This document shows, in pieces, positions 1 to 11,100 of a stretch of DNA of 64,000 nucleotides. The notes below the pieces were generated by a model, which was not told where the DNA came from, did not search any database, and was given only the letters and a program-made list of their open reading frames with translations. The stretch is from Pectinophora gossypiella (taxonomy: Eukaryota > Arthropoda > Insecta > Lepidoptera > Gelechiidae): assembly GCF_024362695.1 (NCBI RefSeq), contig NC_065407.1:5456001-5520000 (forward strand). The letters run 5' to 3'. Within the stretch, counting starts at the first letter, position 1. Every line of letters begins with the position of its first letter. Position numbers and translations under genes: made by a program.

Positions 1-103
1 AACGTTCTATACAGTCAAGGACGTTCAATAAAATTTATTGCGAATCTTTTTAAGCCTTTCGAGTGAAAAGAATCCATTTAATTTTTTATACACTCGGTAA
101 AGA

Positions 104-180
104 ATGGCGAAAGAAAATATCGTAAGGAATTTCACGTTCCTGAGAAAATTGATTGTGTTTTCTCTGGTATGTAACCTAAC
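104..180 (+). repeat. SINE-C fragment (degenerate)
   Basis: Short diverged piece of the SINE-C family, whose body is best seen at 34563-34907. The segment with 'cacgttcctgagaaa' followed by 'gtatgtaacctaac' matches the body 'cacattcccgagaaa ... ggtatgtaacctaa'. No coding content. Confidence 0.5.
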
Positions 181-236
181 TTATACTTAGGTAAGCGTGA
201 TCCACCCCACACCACATCGTCACTCACCATTAGGTG

Positions 237-678
237 AACCTAACCTAACCTAACCTTTTTTTTTTTTTTGGTTACGAAGGGGAAATCCTCATGGATACCT
301 CGCCACCCGGGGGAGCGACGAGGTTATGTCGGACTCTTACCGACTAAAACCCCTCCGATGGCCCTCTGCTGCGCATGTCGGGAAGCTCCGGGATCTCTAA
401 CGAACGCACCGGTGCTTCCCTCGCGCCTGCTATAAAAAGCGCGTCCCGGGGTAGGTCCCCACCCCTACGCCATCCCAGTTTTACGGCAATGCGAGGCCAT
501 GTCACATTGCCGTCCCTCCCGGAGACCGTATGAAGAGCGGCTCGGGCCCCCGCCCTTACCACTCACGGTCTCCAGTGTCCCCTTTCAGTCGCCTTTTACG
601 ACAGGCAGGGGGTACCGTAGCCCTATTCTTGCGCCCGGAAATACAGGGCGGACGAACCTAACCTAACCTAACCTAACT
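237..678 (-). mobile_element. GC-rich retroposon fragment bounded by TTAGG-type repeats
   Basis: A block of about 400 bp (256-654), much more GC-rich than its surroundings, ends in a 15-base T run at 255-269, that is, a poly(A) tail on the minus strand. It is bounded on both sides by CCTAA units (237-255 and 655-678), the insect telomeric repeat (TTAGG)n. The whole block lies between two copies of a roughly 65-bp sequence (about 170-236 and 676-743, 'tatacttaggtaagcgtgat...'). The poly(A) tail joined directly to TTAGG units is what the telomere-targeting non-LTR families TRAS and SART of moths look like. No reverse transcriptase is retained, so this would be a 5'-truncated 3' end. The family assignment is inference. 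Alternatively, the CCTAA units arose from the 'ctaacctaacc' stretch found in SINE-C. Confidence 0.5.
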
Positions 679-781
679 TATACTTAGGTAAGCGTGATCC
701 ACCCCGACCACCCCATACCACATCGTCACTCACCATTAGGTGAGATTGTGGTCAAATGCGAACCTATATTATTGAAAAAAA

Positions 782-1425
782 TACTAGGGCTTGGCATTCC
801 TTCGCTTGGAAGGTCGTATATCAGTCGCTTTTAGGCCTCTGCCTCGAATTTTGCGGGCAGCGGGGCGGCGGCGGCGGCGGCGCGGGAGCGGCAGGATCTT
901 ATGCGTATCGTCAAATGGACCGGGTTTCGAAAACAGCGGCGCGGGAGCGGCGCGGGGGCGGGCAACGAGCGGTGCACTCCAGTCGAGCGGTGACCGTTGC
1001 GCGTCTGCATTGTAGTATAGTGTTGTACTTTTTTTTCGTGACGTAGGTATCAAAATGTCCTCGGACGTGCAAGAGCAAATTATTTCGGCAATCTTTGAGA
1101 GGAGACCCATATGGAACAGCAAAGATGTGAACCATAAAAATAGAAGAATAATTAATCGTTTATGGGAAGAAATAAAAAACGCCGTTGTCGCCGATTTTCA
1201 GACATTTCGTTTGCGAATGTCGACAACACAACCACGAACACAACACTACACCGCTACAGTGCCGCGCGATCTGCCCGCTGGTTTCGAGAACAGGTATGCG
1301 TTGCCCGCCCCTCTCCCGCGCCGCCGCCGCTGCCGCTCCGCTGCCCGCAAAATTCGAGACCGAGGCCTTATGGGCTGGTTATCTTTCACCATACCGTTCC
1401 TGGTATCCGTCTTAGGTTGTATCAA
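782..1425 (+). mobile_element. CpG-rich inverted-repeat DNA transposon remnant (Harbinger-like)
   Basis: Two inverted arms enclose a short coding stretch. The left arm (about 784-960) and the reverse complement of the right arm (about 1290-1420) share 'tcgaattttgcgggcagcgg' followed by GGC/GCG-rich sequence, with a more diverged outer part ('cttttaggcctctg' against 'cataaggcctcgg'). The arms are extremely GC-rich in an AT-rich setting. The enclosed frame resembles a MADF domain, which PIF/Harbinger DNA transposons commonly encode beside their transposase. No transposase is present, so this is a non-autonomous or internally deleted copy. Target-site duplications were not identified. Confidence 0.5.
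1055..1253 (+). pseudogene. MADF-domain-like ORF fragment, frameshifted
   Basis: Translation from the ATG at 1055 starts MSSDVQEQIISAIFERRPIW and continues with an asparagine/arginine-rich helix and a LWEEIKNAV block. This spacing of acidic start, 'RPIW' and 'W-x-x-I' is that of a MADF (Myb/SANT-like) DNA-binding domain. Around 1196-1205 the similarity appears to move one frame over, where the reading becomes SDISFANVDNT, so a single-base indel is likely. The open frame then runs into the GC-rich right arm of the enclosing transposon, where it is no longer protein-like. It is probably a dead fragment of a transposon accessory protein. Family recognition is from motif appearance only. Confidence 0.45.
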
Positions 1426-1488
1426 GAGTGACTGCAAAGCAACTCACGCCCGTAATCCCTAATGGGGTGGGTAGACAATTTGAATACG

Positions 1489-1766
1489 CACATAAGCTCA
1501 CGACTATATTCCCAATTGGGGTAGTCAGAAGTATATCCATTGCAAGATGAACTAAGTACACCTCACCGAGTTTTCTGTTACACTAACGTATATATACGTA
1601 TAGATAGGTGGTGAAACGTATCGCCGTCTATAATAGTCAAGCCAATTAACTGCGTTAGTGAAAAAAAAATAACTTAATGGTGCAATTTCGGTACCGGTGT
1701 TCGACCTGGCGCTCCCCGTTTGAGCAGCAAGCCGGTTTTCCACAAGACCACAGTGACAATATAGTA
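1489..1766 (-). repeat. SINE-E copy
   Basis: tRNA-derived repeat read on the minus strand. The plus strand shows the body 'gtagtcagaagtatatcc' and ends in the head with a degenerate polymerase III B box (complement of 'gttcgacctggcgct') and 'cacaagaccacagtgac'. The same family occurs at 10440, 40108, 48818, 38672, 52655 and 59700. Just before it, 1440-1478 holds a LINE-tail-like 'cacgcccgtaatccctaatg', which recurs inverted at 20150-20180. Confidence 0.65.
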
Positions 1767-2000
1767 TGTCATATACCCATCGTCAAAATGTACCAGGGAC
1801 TCAGAATACAACAAGCACGTTCATTTCACGCAGTCCTACGTAATGTCCGCGTGCTCTTGAACTTATTTCGGATTAGATACGTTGTGACGGGAAACGTTTG
1901 ATTGGCGCTAGTTACTCAAAAGGTAGAGCGTACGAAGCATTCATCATCTGACATAGACTAAACGGCTCTGAGATGCCATACTTTGTACTTACTATCATAT

Positions 2001-2132
2001 AGCGGCTTCTGTGGTCCAGTGGTAGAGCGTCGGGATCACCACGGATGTCTCGGGCTCGAATCCCGGTGGGGACATTACAAAAACCATTCTGTGATCGCTA
2101 GTTTCGTTAGGATATGCAGTCTGATCATCCGA
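2001..2132 (+). repeat. SINE-A head fragment (tRNA-derived)
   Basis: tRNA-like head with an A-box region 'tggtccagtggtagagcg' and a B box 'ggctcgaatcc', followed by the SINE-A body 'tgtgatcgctagtttcgtta'. The copy stops after about 130 bp. It lacks tRNA cloverleaf pairing outside the boxes and is not a functional tRNA gene. Confidence 0.7.
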
Positions 2133-2139
2133 TAGTTAT

Positions 2140-2745
2140 TTATAGTTGTACTTATTCATTACGGTGTCTCTAACACCCATGCGTACTCGTATGGCGACCT
2201 GTATGTACTTGTACGGTGTGTAAGTGACATAGTAACGAATACTGAGAGGGATGATTCAGCTTATTATTCTGAGTGTGGAATTGAAAATAATTTTAAAAAG
2301 AAACACAAAAAGTCATGAAACAAAAGTATGGAACCGAAAATAATTTAAAGAAACATAAAGATTTTAATGTATTTTCCAACAGGAAATTCAACTTGATATC
2401 AACTCAGAATCATCATGGTACGTATTCGTTACGGTGTCACTACCACCCATACCTACTTGTATGGCTACCAGTACGTACTTGTATAGGGTGTAAGGGACAT
2501 CGTAACGAATACTGAGAAGATGGTTTCCTGTACTATCTGTTTTCTTTGTATGTTTCTTTTGTCTGTTTTATTGTGTACAAATAAATAAATGATTCACCTA
2601 ATTATTCTGAGTTAATATCAAGTGGAATTTACCATCGCAAAAGTATAGAAGTGAAAATTTTGCGACGAAATTTTTTTGGTATTAACTCAGAATCATGGTC
2701 TGAATCAACCCCCTCAGTATTCGTCACGATGTTTACATAATCGTA
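2140..2745. repeat. Cluster of MITE-H foldback copies
   Basis: Several overlapping half-copies of a palindromic element whose arms read 'gtgacatcgtaacgaatact' and its complement 'agtattcgttacgatgtcac', with an inner 'gatatcaactcagaatcat' segment. Arm sequences occur near 2220, 2400-2450, 2490-2515 and 2690-2740 in alternating orientation. The cluster looks like nested or rearranged copies. Cleaner copies are at 13893, 35661, 35912 and 57838. No coding capacity. Confidence 0.6.
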
Positions 2746-3003
2746 TGCGCGATTGTAATGTAAGCTATATTACTCGTTAGAATACTTTCCTTGGAAGATA
2801 AATCACTACCATTTCTAGACTAGACGTCATTAAACTAACTAGAAGTGATAATAATCCTCTTACGAGATTAAGCCATTACTAGATTCTGGGATATCTTTGT
2901 TATTACGGACATTATGCGGGTAACGCGATTGTTATCTTCGTGTCATAACCGTATTGGGTATTACGTCAGTAACAAGTCAATAACCTCACAATCTATTTTA
3001 TAC

Positions 3004-3284
3004 TGCCTTGTTGGGTTCGAATTCCGTTGGGGACATATCACACACTTTGTGATCCCTAGTTTGGTTAGGACATTGCAGGCTGATTACCTGATCTTCCGAA
3101 AAGTAAGATGAACCGTGCTTCGGAAGATACGTTAAGCCGTTGGTTCCGGTTACTACTTTCTGACGTAAGTATGTAGTCGTTACTTGAGTCATGTCAGGGG
3201 CCTTTGGCGGCTCAATAATAACCCTGACACCAGAGTGGATGAGGCTGGTATTCCACCTAACAATCCACACGATAAGAAGAAGAC
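3004..3284 (+). repeat. SINE-A copy
   Basis: Starts within the B box ('gggttcgaattccg') and contains the full SINE-A body: 'ttgtgatccctagtttggtt', 'cgtgcttcggaag', 'catgtcaggggcctttggcg', 'ataataaccctgacaccag', ending in a gaagaaga tail. The frames open here are shadows of this repeat. Confidence 0.8.
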
Positions 3285-4240
3285 TGCTTTTTGGAAATTA
3301 TGACGATGTAATGTGAAGACGTGAAAAGTCAAAATGTGGACACATTCACAAACAGTGAAGCCAGCAGTTTTTGTTATTCGTAACAATGTACCGGATTGGA
3401 TTCCGTATCATACCATCGAGATTCTATTAAAAAAATCGGGGTAAATATTAATTCTAAATTTGAATTTCATGCATATTCTGCATACTTCAAAGCATTTTTT
3501 TATTCTAGATCATTCCAATCGAACTTTACCAAAGTAGTTTCGACTTTGTCGATCGTCAAACGTCGAAAAGCGAATCACGGAAGAGTGACAAAGGTAATTC
3601 AATTGTGTGAATATCCGAAGATCAACTCTGAACCTCGAAACTCTATACTTCGGAAATGTTGAACCTGTGATATTTGCCATATTTATTTTAGTTATTTGCC
3701 TGTGCTACAACTAAATATGGCGTATATTTGCTCTAAGCAATACCAGTAAAATGTGAATATTCTAAAAATCAATATTTACACATCCAGGATTTCACAAAAT
3801 GTGTTTTATTTCAGAATGCGTGTATGTTGATTGTCATCTCGAGTAACCAGTGCGATCATATCGAGTTAATATCAAGTATAAATAAACAAAATACCTAAAT
3901 AAATAAAATATCCTAGAAACAGATTGAGGAATTGGCTACTTGACAGTTGTATCAATTATAATATATACAATAAATAATATTTTTTCTTTATTAAAAGTCA
4001 ATAAGACTCACACACATTACATAATACATAAATTTAATTAAAATAAATATACAATATAAAATACCTATTTCCTATTTGCGTCCCGGTGTAAAGACCACCA
4101 GTGTTTAAAAATAAGACTGGCGACCCCTTCGCACACTTTCTGCAAATGATGTTATTTGAAGCCCTAAGCCTCGTCCAAAATCCCGCCACACGTGTACGTA
4201 TGACAGCAAAAAAGTCAGTTACACGCGATTCGGCGCTATA

Positions 4241-5990
4241 TAATAGTATTTTATGCAACAGTTGTATAAGAAGGGTCAAAAAATGCGAGTGGCGTGAGTT
4301 GCGATGTGAGCCTTGGCGAACATCGCAATAAGAGACGCCACGAGCATTTTTTGACCTAGTTATACAACGTTGCATACAATACTTTTTCTACGACGACGTA
4401 ATTTTAAATGAAACAAAAATTATACAAAGAAAAATTTTATTTATAAAAATTATTTTCTAACGCGCGGGAAAATGGCGGCAAATGTATACTTTTTTTTTAT
4501 AGTATATCTATGGCACCAAACAAAGTAAAGGTGCCAGTTTCCAGGTCAAAAAAAAAAACAAAACAACAACAATGCTTTTTTGGCGACATTATAGTACAGT
4601 TACACTTTGTAAACAATGCTTTTATAGGCCATAGAGCGTACACTTTTTCAAAGAGTTTAATTATGTATGTACTTATATTAGACTTTTTGGTTATTTAAAT
4701 GCCAGATTAAAGTAGAGGAGTAGAAAAAATATTTTATTTTCTCGAAAAAGCTTTATAAAATAGCAAAAAACATCTTGCCGGTCACATTTTAACAAACAAA
4801 GAAACTGTCAAACTGTATAACTTTGAAACCTGACAGATAGTTTTTGTGTATTTTGTGAAATGTAACGTCGCACGAAGCTCAATCATGGTCTTGTAATACA
4901 CAAATAAAATATCGCACTCTTATTATGTAAAAATAAAATATTTAAAAATGACCTTAATAAAATACCTATTGGATAAAGTGATAAACTGCCATAATTATTA
5001 TCCGAAATATTTCATATTTTATTTTTTCTACTCCTCTACTTTAATCTGGCATTTAAATAACCAAAAAGTCTAATATAAGTACATATATAATTAAACTCTT
5101 TGAAAAAGTGTACGCTCTATGGCCTATAAAAGCATTGTTTACAAAGTGTAACTGTACTATAATGTCGCCAAAAAAGCATTGTTGTTGTTTTTTTTTTTTG
5201 ACCTGGAAACTGGCACCTTTACTTTGTTTGGTGCCATAGATATACTATAAAAAAAAAGTATACATTTGCCGCCATTTTCCCGCGCGTTAGAAAATAATTT
5301 TTATAAATAAAATTTTTCTTTGTATAATTTTTGTTTCATTTAAAATTACGTCGTCGTAGAAAAAGTATTGTATGCAACGTTGTATAACTAGGTCAAAAAA
5401 TGCTCGTGGCGTCTCTTATTGCGATGTTCGCCAAGGCTCACATCGCAACTCACGCCACTCGCATTTTTTGACCCTTCTTATACAACTGTTGCATAAAATA
5501 CTATTTTCTACTCCTCTACTTTAATCTGGCATTTAAATAACCAAAAAGTCTAATATAAGTACATACATAATTAAACTCTTTGAAAAAGTGTACGCTCTAT
5601 GGCCTATAAAAGCATTGTTTACAAAGTGTAACTGTACTATAATGTCGCCAAAAAAGCATTGTTGTTGTTTTGTTTTTTTTTTTTGACCTGGAAACTGGCA
5701 CCTTTACTTTGTTTGGTGCCATAGATATACTATAAAAAAAAGTATACATTTGCCGCCATTTTCCCGCGCGTTGGAAAATAATTTTTATAAATAAAATTTT
5801 TCTTTGTATAATTTTTGTTTCATTTAAAATTACGTCGTCGTAGAAAAAGTATTGTATGCAACGTTGTATAACTAGGTCAAAAAATGCTCGTGGCGTCTCT
5901 TATTGCGATGTTCGCCAAGGCTCACATCGCAACTCACGCCACTCGCCTTTTTTGACCCTTCTTATACAACTGTTGCATAAAATACTATTA
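4241..5990. mobile_element. Foldback element with about 485-bp inverted repeats, one arm duplicated
   Basis: Left arm 4241-4731, unique centre 4732-5021 (about 290 bp, AT-rich), inverted arm 5022-5504, then a second tandem copy of that inverted arm at 5505-5990. The arms are nearly identical. Each outer end carries its own imperfect hairpin of about 60-bp stems (for example 4249-4382), including 'ggtcaaaaaatgc' and the complement of 'gcattttttgacc'. No transposase is encoded. The small ORFs inside are shadows of the arms. The outer ends read 'taatagtattttatgc' and its complement. Confidence 0.8.
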
Positions 5991-6144
5991 AGGGGTACAA
6001 AATAAGCGTTTGTAATTTTTAAAATACTTATCCGAAAACTGTCAAGTAGTCAATAATTGCGTTTGCTCTATTAAGATGGACTATTATCAACAGCAAATTG
6101 TCTTCAAATTCCTTGTGGCTCTACCCACCCCATTCGGGATCCTT

Positions 6145-6530
6145 TGGCCTCCTAATCTGTTGGGCTCGCAGTCCGGAGGTCCTAGGTTCGAATCCTGATC
6201 CACAGAAATTTGTGATCCCTAATTTGGTTAAGCCGTTACGGCTGAGGGTTTAAAACGGCCACATCGAAGCAATTCATCTGAAAAAGCAATATTGTAATTT
6301 GACATTTGCACATAATCAAAAGTAAGTGCGCAAAGCAAACAAATAGCAATAATGCTTTTCTACTTGAATTGCTTCGATGTGGCCTTTTCTTGTCTTGCGC
6401 TTCAGAATGTACGTTGAACCGTTGTTCCCAGTTACTACTTACTGATTTAAGATTGCTTCACAAGATTGCTTACACAATAATTACACTGACACCAGAGTTG
6501 TTGTTGTAATTCACCACATTACCCGTACAA
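6145..6530 (+). repeat. SINE-A copy split by a small palindromic MITE
   Basis: SINE head and body at 6145-6250 (B box 'aggttcgaatcctg') and further SINE-A body at about 6405-6530 ('gttactacttactgatttaa', 'ctgacaccagagttg'). The middle, 6256-6386, is a palindromic insert whose ends are 'ggccacatcgaagcaattca' and the complementary 'gaattgcttcgatgtggcc'. The insert has no coding capacity. Confidence 0.6.
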
Positions 6531-6799
6531 TAGAATAAGTCATTTCACCTCTCACATTTGTACCTAGTCGACCATCTGTTGTACATAACCTTGCAATGAC
6601 GTCTGCGGCCGGACAATAGCGTACAATTACGATAGCGCCGCTACTGTAGGATATGTCGACCACTCCACTGCTCGTAACTCGCAATTACTCTCCGTTAATT
6701 GATCTAAATGTCGTTGCAGGGAGCTAAATTAGTTGTGAAAGGGTGCAGTTGGATTTGTTAAACTACCGACTGGGTGCACTTTGTATTCATTTGACCGGC

Positions 6800-7195
6800 C
6801 ACGTACTTTTATTTATTTATTTTTTTTTATTAAAAAGGTACACAAACATATTGTAAACAATACACATATGACATAACTCGAAACAGGTTTAGAACTAGTC
6901 TACAATCCAAAAAAATAGTGTACACAGCATGACAAAATAGTAGAAAGAACAGAAACTAAGGATAAACAATACATGTTTAATACTTATTAATAAACTAAAA
7001 ACATTACCATAAGGCCAAAACAAAACTAAGTAAGATAGCTAAAGAAGCAAGTGAGACCACAATAATCGTTTAAATTTCGCAATATTATTGTCGAAAAGAT
7101 CAAGATCAGCAACTAAATTCTATCCAAGGCAAAACTATAAGTAGTGATATAATACAAAATAACATCCTCTAGATTATGTTTCAGATATTGTCTTG
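6800..7195 (-). repeat. AT-rich LINE 3'-end-like segment
   Basis: A T-rich 'tatttatttatttttt' tract at about 6811-6835 heads an AT-rich, non-coding stretch that resembles the untranslated 3' end of a non-LTR element in minus orientation. No reverse transcriptase motif was seen, and nothing else was recognised in this stretch. Confidence 0.3.
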
Positions 7196-7327
7196 GCACT
7201 TTTTTTTGACTTATTGTAGATTTGCCGCAGATGGCAATAATTACTTGGCCGGACAAATGGGGAGCGCTGAAGGATCTCACCCGGTACAATGTTTAAGACA
7301 ACAGGCCTGAGGGTGCTCAGTTGTCTT
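7195..7327 (-). repeat. SINE-B copy
   Basis: Minus-strand copy of a roughly 160-bp family whose plus form reads 'gggcaccctcaggcctgttg', 'accgggtgagagcc', 'atgccatctgcggcaaatct' and ends 'cgtcaaaaaaa'. The complement 'tagatttgccgcagatggca' is visible at 7217-7236. Other copies are at 8329, 37798, 40317, 41305, 50516, 58621 and 60630. Confidence 0.7.
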
Positions 7328-7409
7328 GGTACTGTTTCACAAGGATACCAAGGTCGCGCCCTCAAGAAAGTGTAAGGAGTAGTATAAACCTCAACTGCAG
7401 CTTCTGTCA

Positions 7410-8030
7410 CCATGGTGTGATATGGCCCTTACCAGTTTATCCAGTCTGATTCAGATAAGTCTACGTAAAGTTGGATAAAAATTTCCGGATTTAACCAGTT
7501 TTTCTTGTAAAACTGAGCAAATTATAACTTCCTCGTTTGACATTAGCCTGTATTGCGCTAGACACTTCATTACCTTCGTAATGATGTTTAAACAGGAACG
7601 TCTTAGATGATAGACGACTGGTCAAAGAAAAAAATGCTAACATCGGAATAAAGCTAGTATATATAATCCTCAAAAATAAATTTTCTGATTTGATTACGAA
7701 ATTTAATGAAGAATTACGTTTGATCACGTTCATTTCAGTACTGTTTTGTATTCTCACAATAACGCCATTATTACGTATAGATGATCCGTTTTGACGTTTC
7801 GAAAGCAACTTATTAATAATGAATGAACTAACAAAATTGGGACACTACCACATCCAACCTATCTTTTTCTTATGCCTCAAAAGAAACACTTTGTGTTGAC
7901 TTTGATTTTCTCAATTTGAGTAGTTTGACTAGAATAAGCATATTATTATTATTACAACCAGTATATAACACATATAAAACATAGTTGTAGAGGTACATGG
8001 AATTTCTTAATTAGATTATTAGGGGCAAGC
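7410..8030. other. Upstream region of MORN4, no gene seen
   Basis: About 600 bp of AT-rich DNA between the SINE-B copy and the putative MORN4 start site. The minus-strand frame at 7491-7808 has no recognisable domain. Promoter-distal elements could lie here but none can be named. Confidence 0.4.
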
Positions 8031-8041
8031 ATGAAACCTTT

Positions 8042-8046
8042 TCAGT
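8042..8046 (+). promoter_or_regulatory. Candidate initiator of the MORN4 gene
   Basis: TCAGT at 8042-8046, the arthropod initiator consensus, lies 54 bp before the MORN4 start codon. The sequence between would be a short 5' UTR. No TATA box is evident at -30, as is common for insect genes. The site is chosen by position and motif only. Confidence 0.35.
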
Positions 8047-8095
8047 GTGGAGTGTGTTGTTACAGTGTTCGGTAGAAGTTTACTAAAGCAATATA

Positions 8096-8105
8096 ATGGT
8101 GGATG
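8096..8105 (+). CDS. MORN4: MORN4 coding exon 1
   Basis: Only 10 coding bases: ATG GTG GAT G, followed by the consensus donor GTAAGT at 8106. It leaves one base of a split valine codon, completed by TT at the start of exon 2. The ATG is preceded by 'gcaatata', and no better in-frame start exists in exon 2. Confidence 0.8.
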
Positions 8106-11100
8106 GTAAGTGTTTCTTTTTGTTTTAACCTTGCGATCTGCATTTTGACTATAATAAAAAAATACCCAGGCAAAACCTCGGTGCAATATTATGTCACATG
8201 AAAAAATGTTTTTTTCCCAAATAATACATCCGTTGGTGATTGCAATAGGGGCTTGTTGTTGTGAATATCTTTACCCCGATTTTCCTCCCTCGCTAGGGTC
8301 GACTAAGCAATTCTTTCAAATAATATATTATCCCATCAGACGACGGCCTGGGCCGAGGATCGCGCCCAATTGGGCACCCTCAGACCTGTTGTGTTTAGAT
8401 TTTATACCGGGTAAGAGCCCTTAGCGCTCTCCACTTCTCTGGCCAAGTAATTAATGCCATCTGTGGCAAATCTACAATAAGTCACGGCAAAAGAAAGTTG
8501 AGTGTCTTAGTATTCATTGTCCTAATAAGATGTTTCTAATATCAGATTCTCCTAATATTCCATAGTGCTAATTTCGTAATGGTCTTAGGTCCTACTGTCG
8601 ATGGTCATAAGCTTTGTGCTAAATATGAAGATCAATTTTAGAATTACTAGTTCAAAGATAAATTATGAAATTATTAGTGTGCGCACGCGCGCACACACAC
8701 ACACACACACATAAAAGCATTTATAGAATTAATATTTTCTTTTTAAAAATGTTTTGTGATTTAGTCTGTTTAATTCAAGTTAACTATTTTTATTTTTTCT
8801 TTTTTTATTTTGTTATTTTCTCTTGACCATGACTTTCTGGAGGTGGAGGCCTGGAGTCCTAACACACAGGGTATCCTAGTTTAGGCTCCAGCCTCTACAA
8901 ATATTGTATTTTTGTATGTATTTATGTATCCATGTGTTTTTGTAGAGGAAATAAAGCTTTTATTTACTTACTTACTTATAGTGCATCGAAATAACAGAAT
9001 GTTGATAATTTCTACGCCCAAGCTAATAGCTTCAGTGAATTATTCACTTGATATTTGAACTCAAACATTAAACCCATGATTAATTACGACAATAACTTTA
9101 TATTACTATTAATCATATAGCAGTTGTGATGATAATGATCTACCCGTGCAACTGCCTTAAGACCTTAACGTCATGTTTTAGCATAGAATAAGGAATAATA
9201 ACTACGTGTAGAACGGCAACTCTCCGCTCCCCACCAGCGGCTGAGCTAGGTTTACCTCACCCCGCTTGGTCTTACTTTAGTCTTCAATAGGCTATTTTCC
9301 AAATAGTCAAATCAGTAACTTTTTACTAAACAAAGAAAGAAAACAAAACTTTTTTGTCACCTTTTGTATCTGTCTTTATTTAGTAATCAGAATTTCATAA
9401 TTCATTTTTTACCTAGGAAACTACTCAATAGTACGGGCGTCAGACGTCACGCACACAGATGGGCGTGTACGATAACGTCAAGGTGTAGTGTCTGTGTAAA
9501 ACAAGGTTTTTTCTATGAAAAGTCCGGGGTGTGGTTATAAGAAAGGACATTTACTGACAATGTCCTGATTTTCCTCCTGACCTGTTTTTGACGTGAATTA
9601 TCGTATGTTTGCCCAATATGTCATTATTTACTTGGCTGGATTCCAAGTGTCATTCTATCATAAATGAAAGTTCAAAGAACCGTGATCTGGGCACACGTGT
9701 TAAGTTATTATTTTTGTCTCTAATCATGCCACTGTCTTTTGTTTTTCCAGTTGTGGATCCAGGAGTAGTCAAGACAGGAGCATATAAGTATGAAGATGGT
9801 ACTAGGTACGTGGGCGAGTGGAACTCCAAGGGGCAAAAGCATGGTATGGGACATCTGGTCTTACCTGATGGAACCAGATATGATGGAGCCATGATTGGTG
9901 GGTTGTGTTCTGGGCTTGGGGTTATGGCGTTCCCCGATGGTGCCAAGTAAGTTTCTTTTAATTTTTACTTTTGATATTTTAGTTCTGTCTTTCGTCTACG
10001 AGATGGCGAGTAGTACCTATACTACAAAATGTGATATTAATATTAGAGTACCTATTTAAATAAAGCCTCACTTTACTAAATATTAAGTAGTAAAGTATGC
10101 AATATTAGTAAAATAGTGTAACTGTATCATCAATCACTTGACGAAGTGTTGGCTGTTTATATAATAAAACTTTGCCTAGTTATTATAAGTAGTTTGACAT
10201 GTGTCAATCCAGGGCACATTTTCATGGGCGTGGCCCGAGTTGTTGTGGAATCATATTTTTGTAAGATTTATATTAATAAAAGCTCATATTAATTAAAGTA
10301 AATGTTTGTATTCTAACACGAAGAAATGGCATTTTCTTGTTATTATTACTAGCGCCATCTAGCGACCAGCTCTTGCGTTTATGGAGCATTTGAAAATAGT
10401 TTGAAATATGCTCAGAGATAAAAGTTACTAAACAATATCCCTATTGAAATAGTCAGAGGTACATCCATAGCGAGATGAACTAAGTACCCACACCTCATCG
10501 AACTTTATGTTAGACCAACATGATAGAAGTTGAATGAACTGTGTCAGTGAAAACTGGACTTAAGATAAATTAATAACTCATTGATGTAAGTCCAAGCTGG
10601 CGCTCCACTTGAGAAGCAAGCTGGTGTACCCACAGGTCAAGTGACTATACGTAAAAAATAATAGTTACTTACCTGTTATTAAAATCTGAAAAAGTCACAG
10701 CAGGTTGTAGGTAAATCACTTTTTTAAATTTTAGAGGACTAGTTTAATTAAGTTATTTTTTTGTTGGCTGTGGATAATTAATGGAAAACACTCGACTGAC
10801 ATTGATAAATCAGTATACAATGAATAAAAAAAATATATTATTAGAAATAATACAATGATGAACGCACGTGAAAAAGGGTGGGTACAGTCATGAGCAATAT
10901 AATGTACCCACTTTAAGACTCTGTCGCACTAACATATTTGACATTTAGTGAGACTTACACTTCAATTTGTAAAAAAAGTTAATGTGACGTGGTACCAAAG
11001 TGTATACATATTAATGCTCGTGACCGTACAACAGCAAATTAGGATCGCCTGTGATTCGTCGTGAATTTGGCACAATAATTAATTATGAGGCATTTAAAAT

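Noticed and set aside
2001..2075. Functional tRNA gene
   Set aside because: A and B boxes are present but the arms do not pair as a cloverleaf and the sequence continues into a dispersed SINE body. The same holds at 22719, 34563, 49867 and 58445.
4034..4375. 113-aa minus-strand frame
   Set aside because: It lies across the end of the foldback element and the flanking AT-rich DNA; its translation follows the element's hairpin.
9609..9750. Upstream extension of MORN4 exon 2 with a start at 9609
   Set aside because: The added residues do not resemble MORN4, a polypyrimidine tract and AG end exactly at 9750, and a phase-matched ATG exon lies at 8096.
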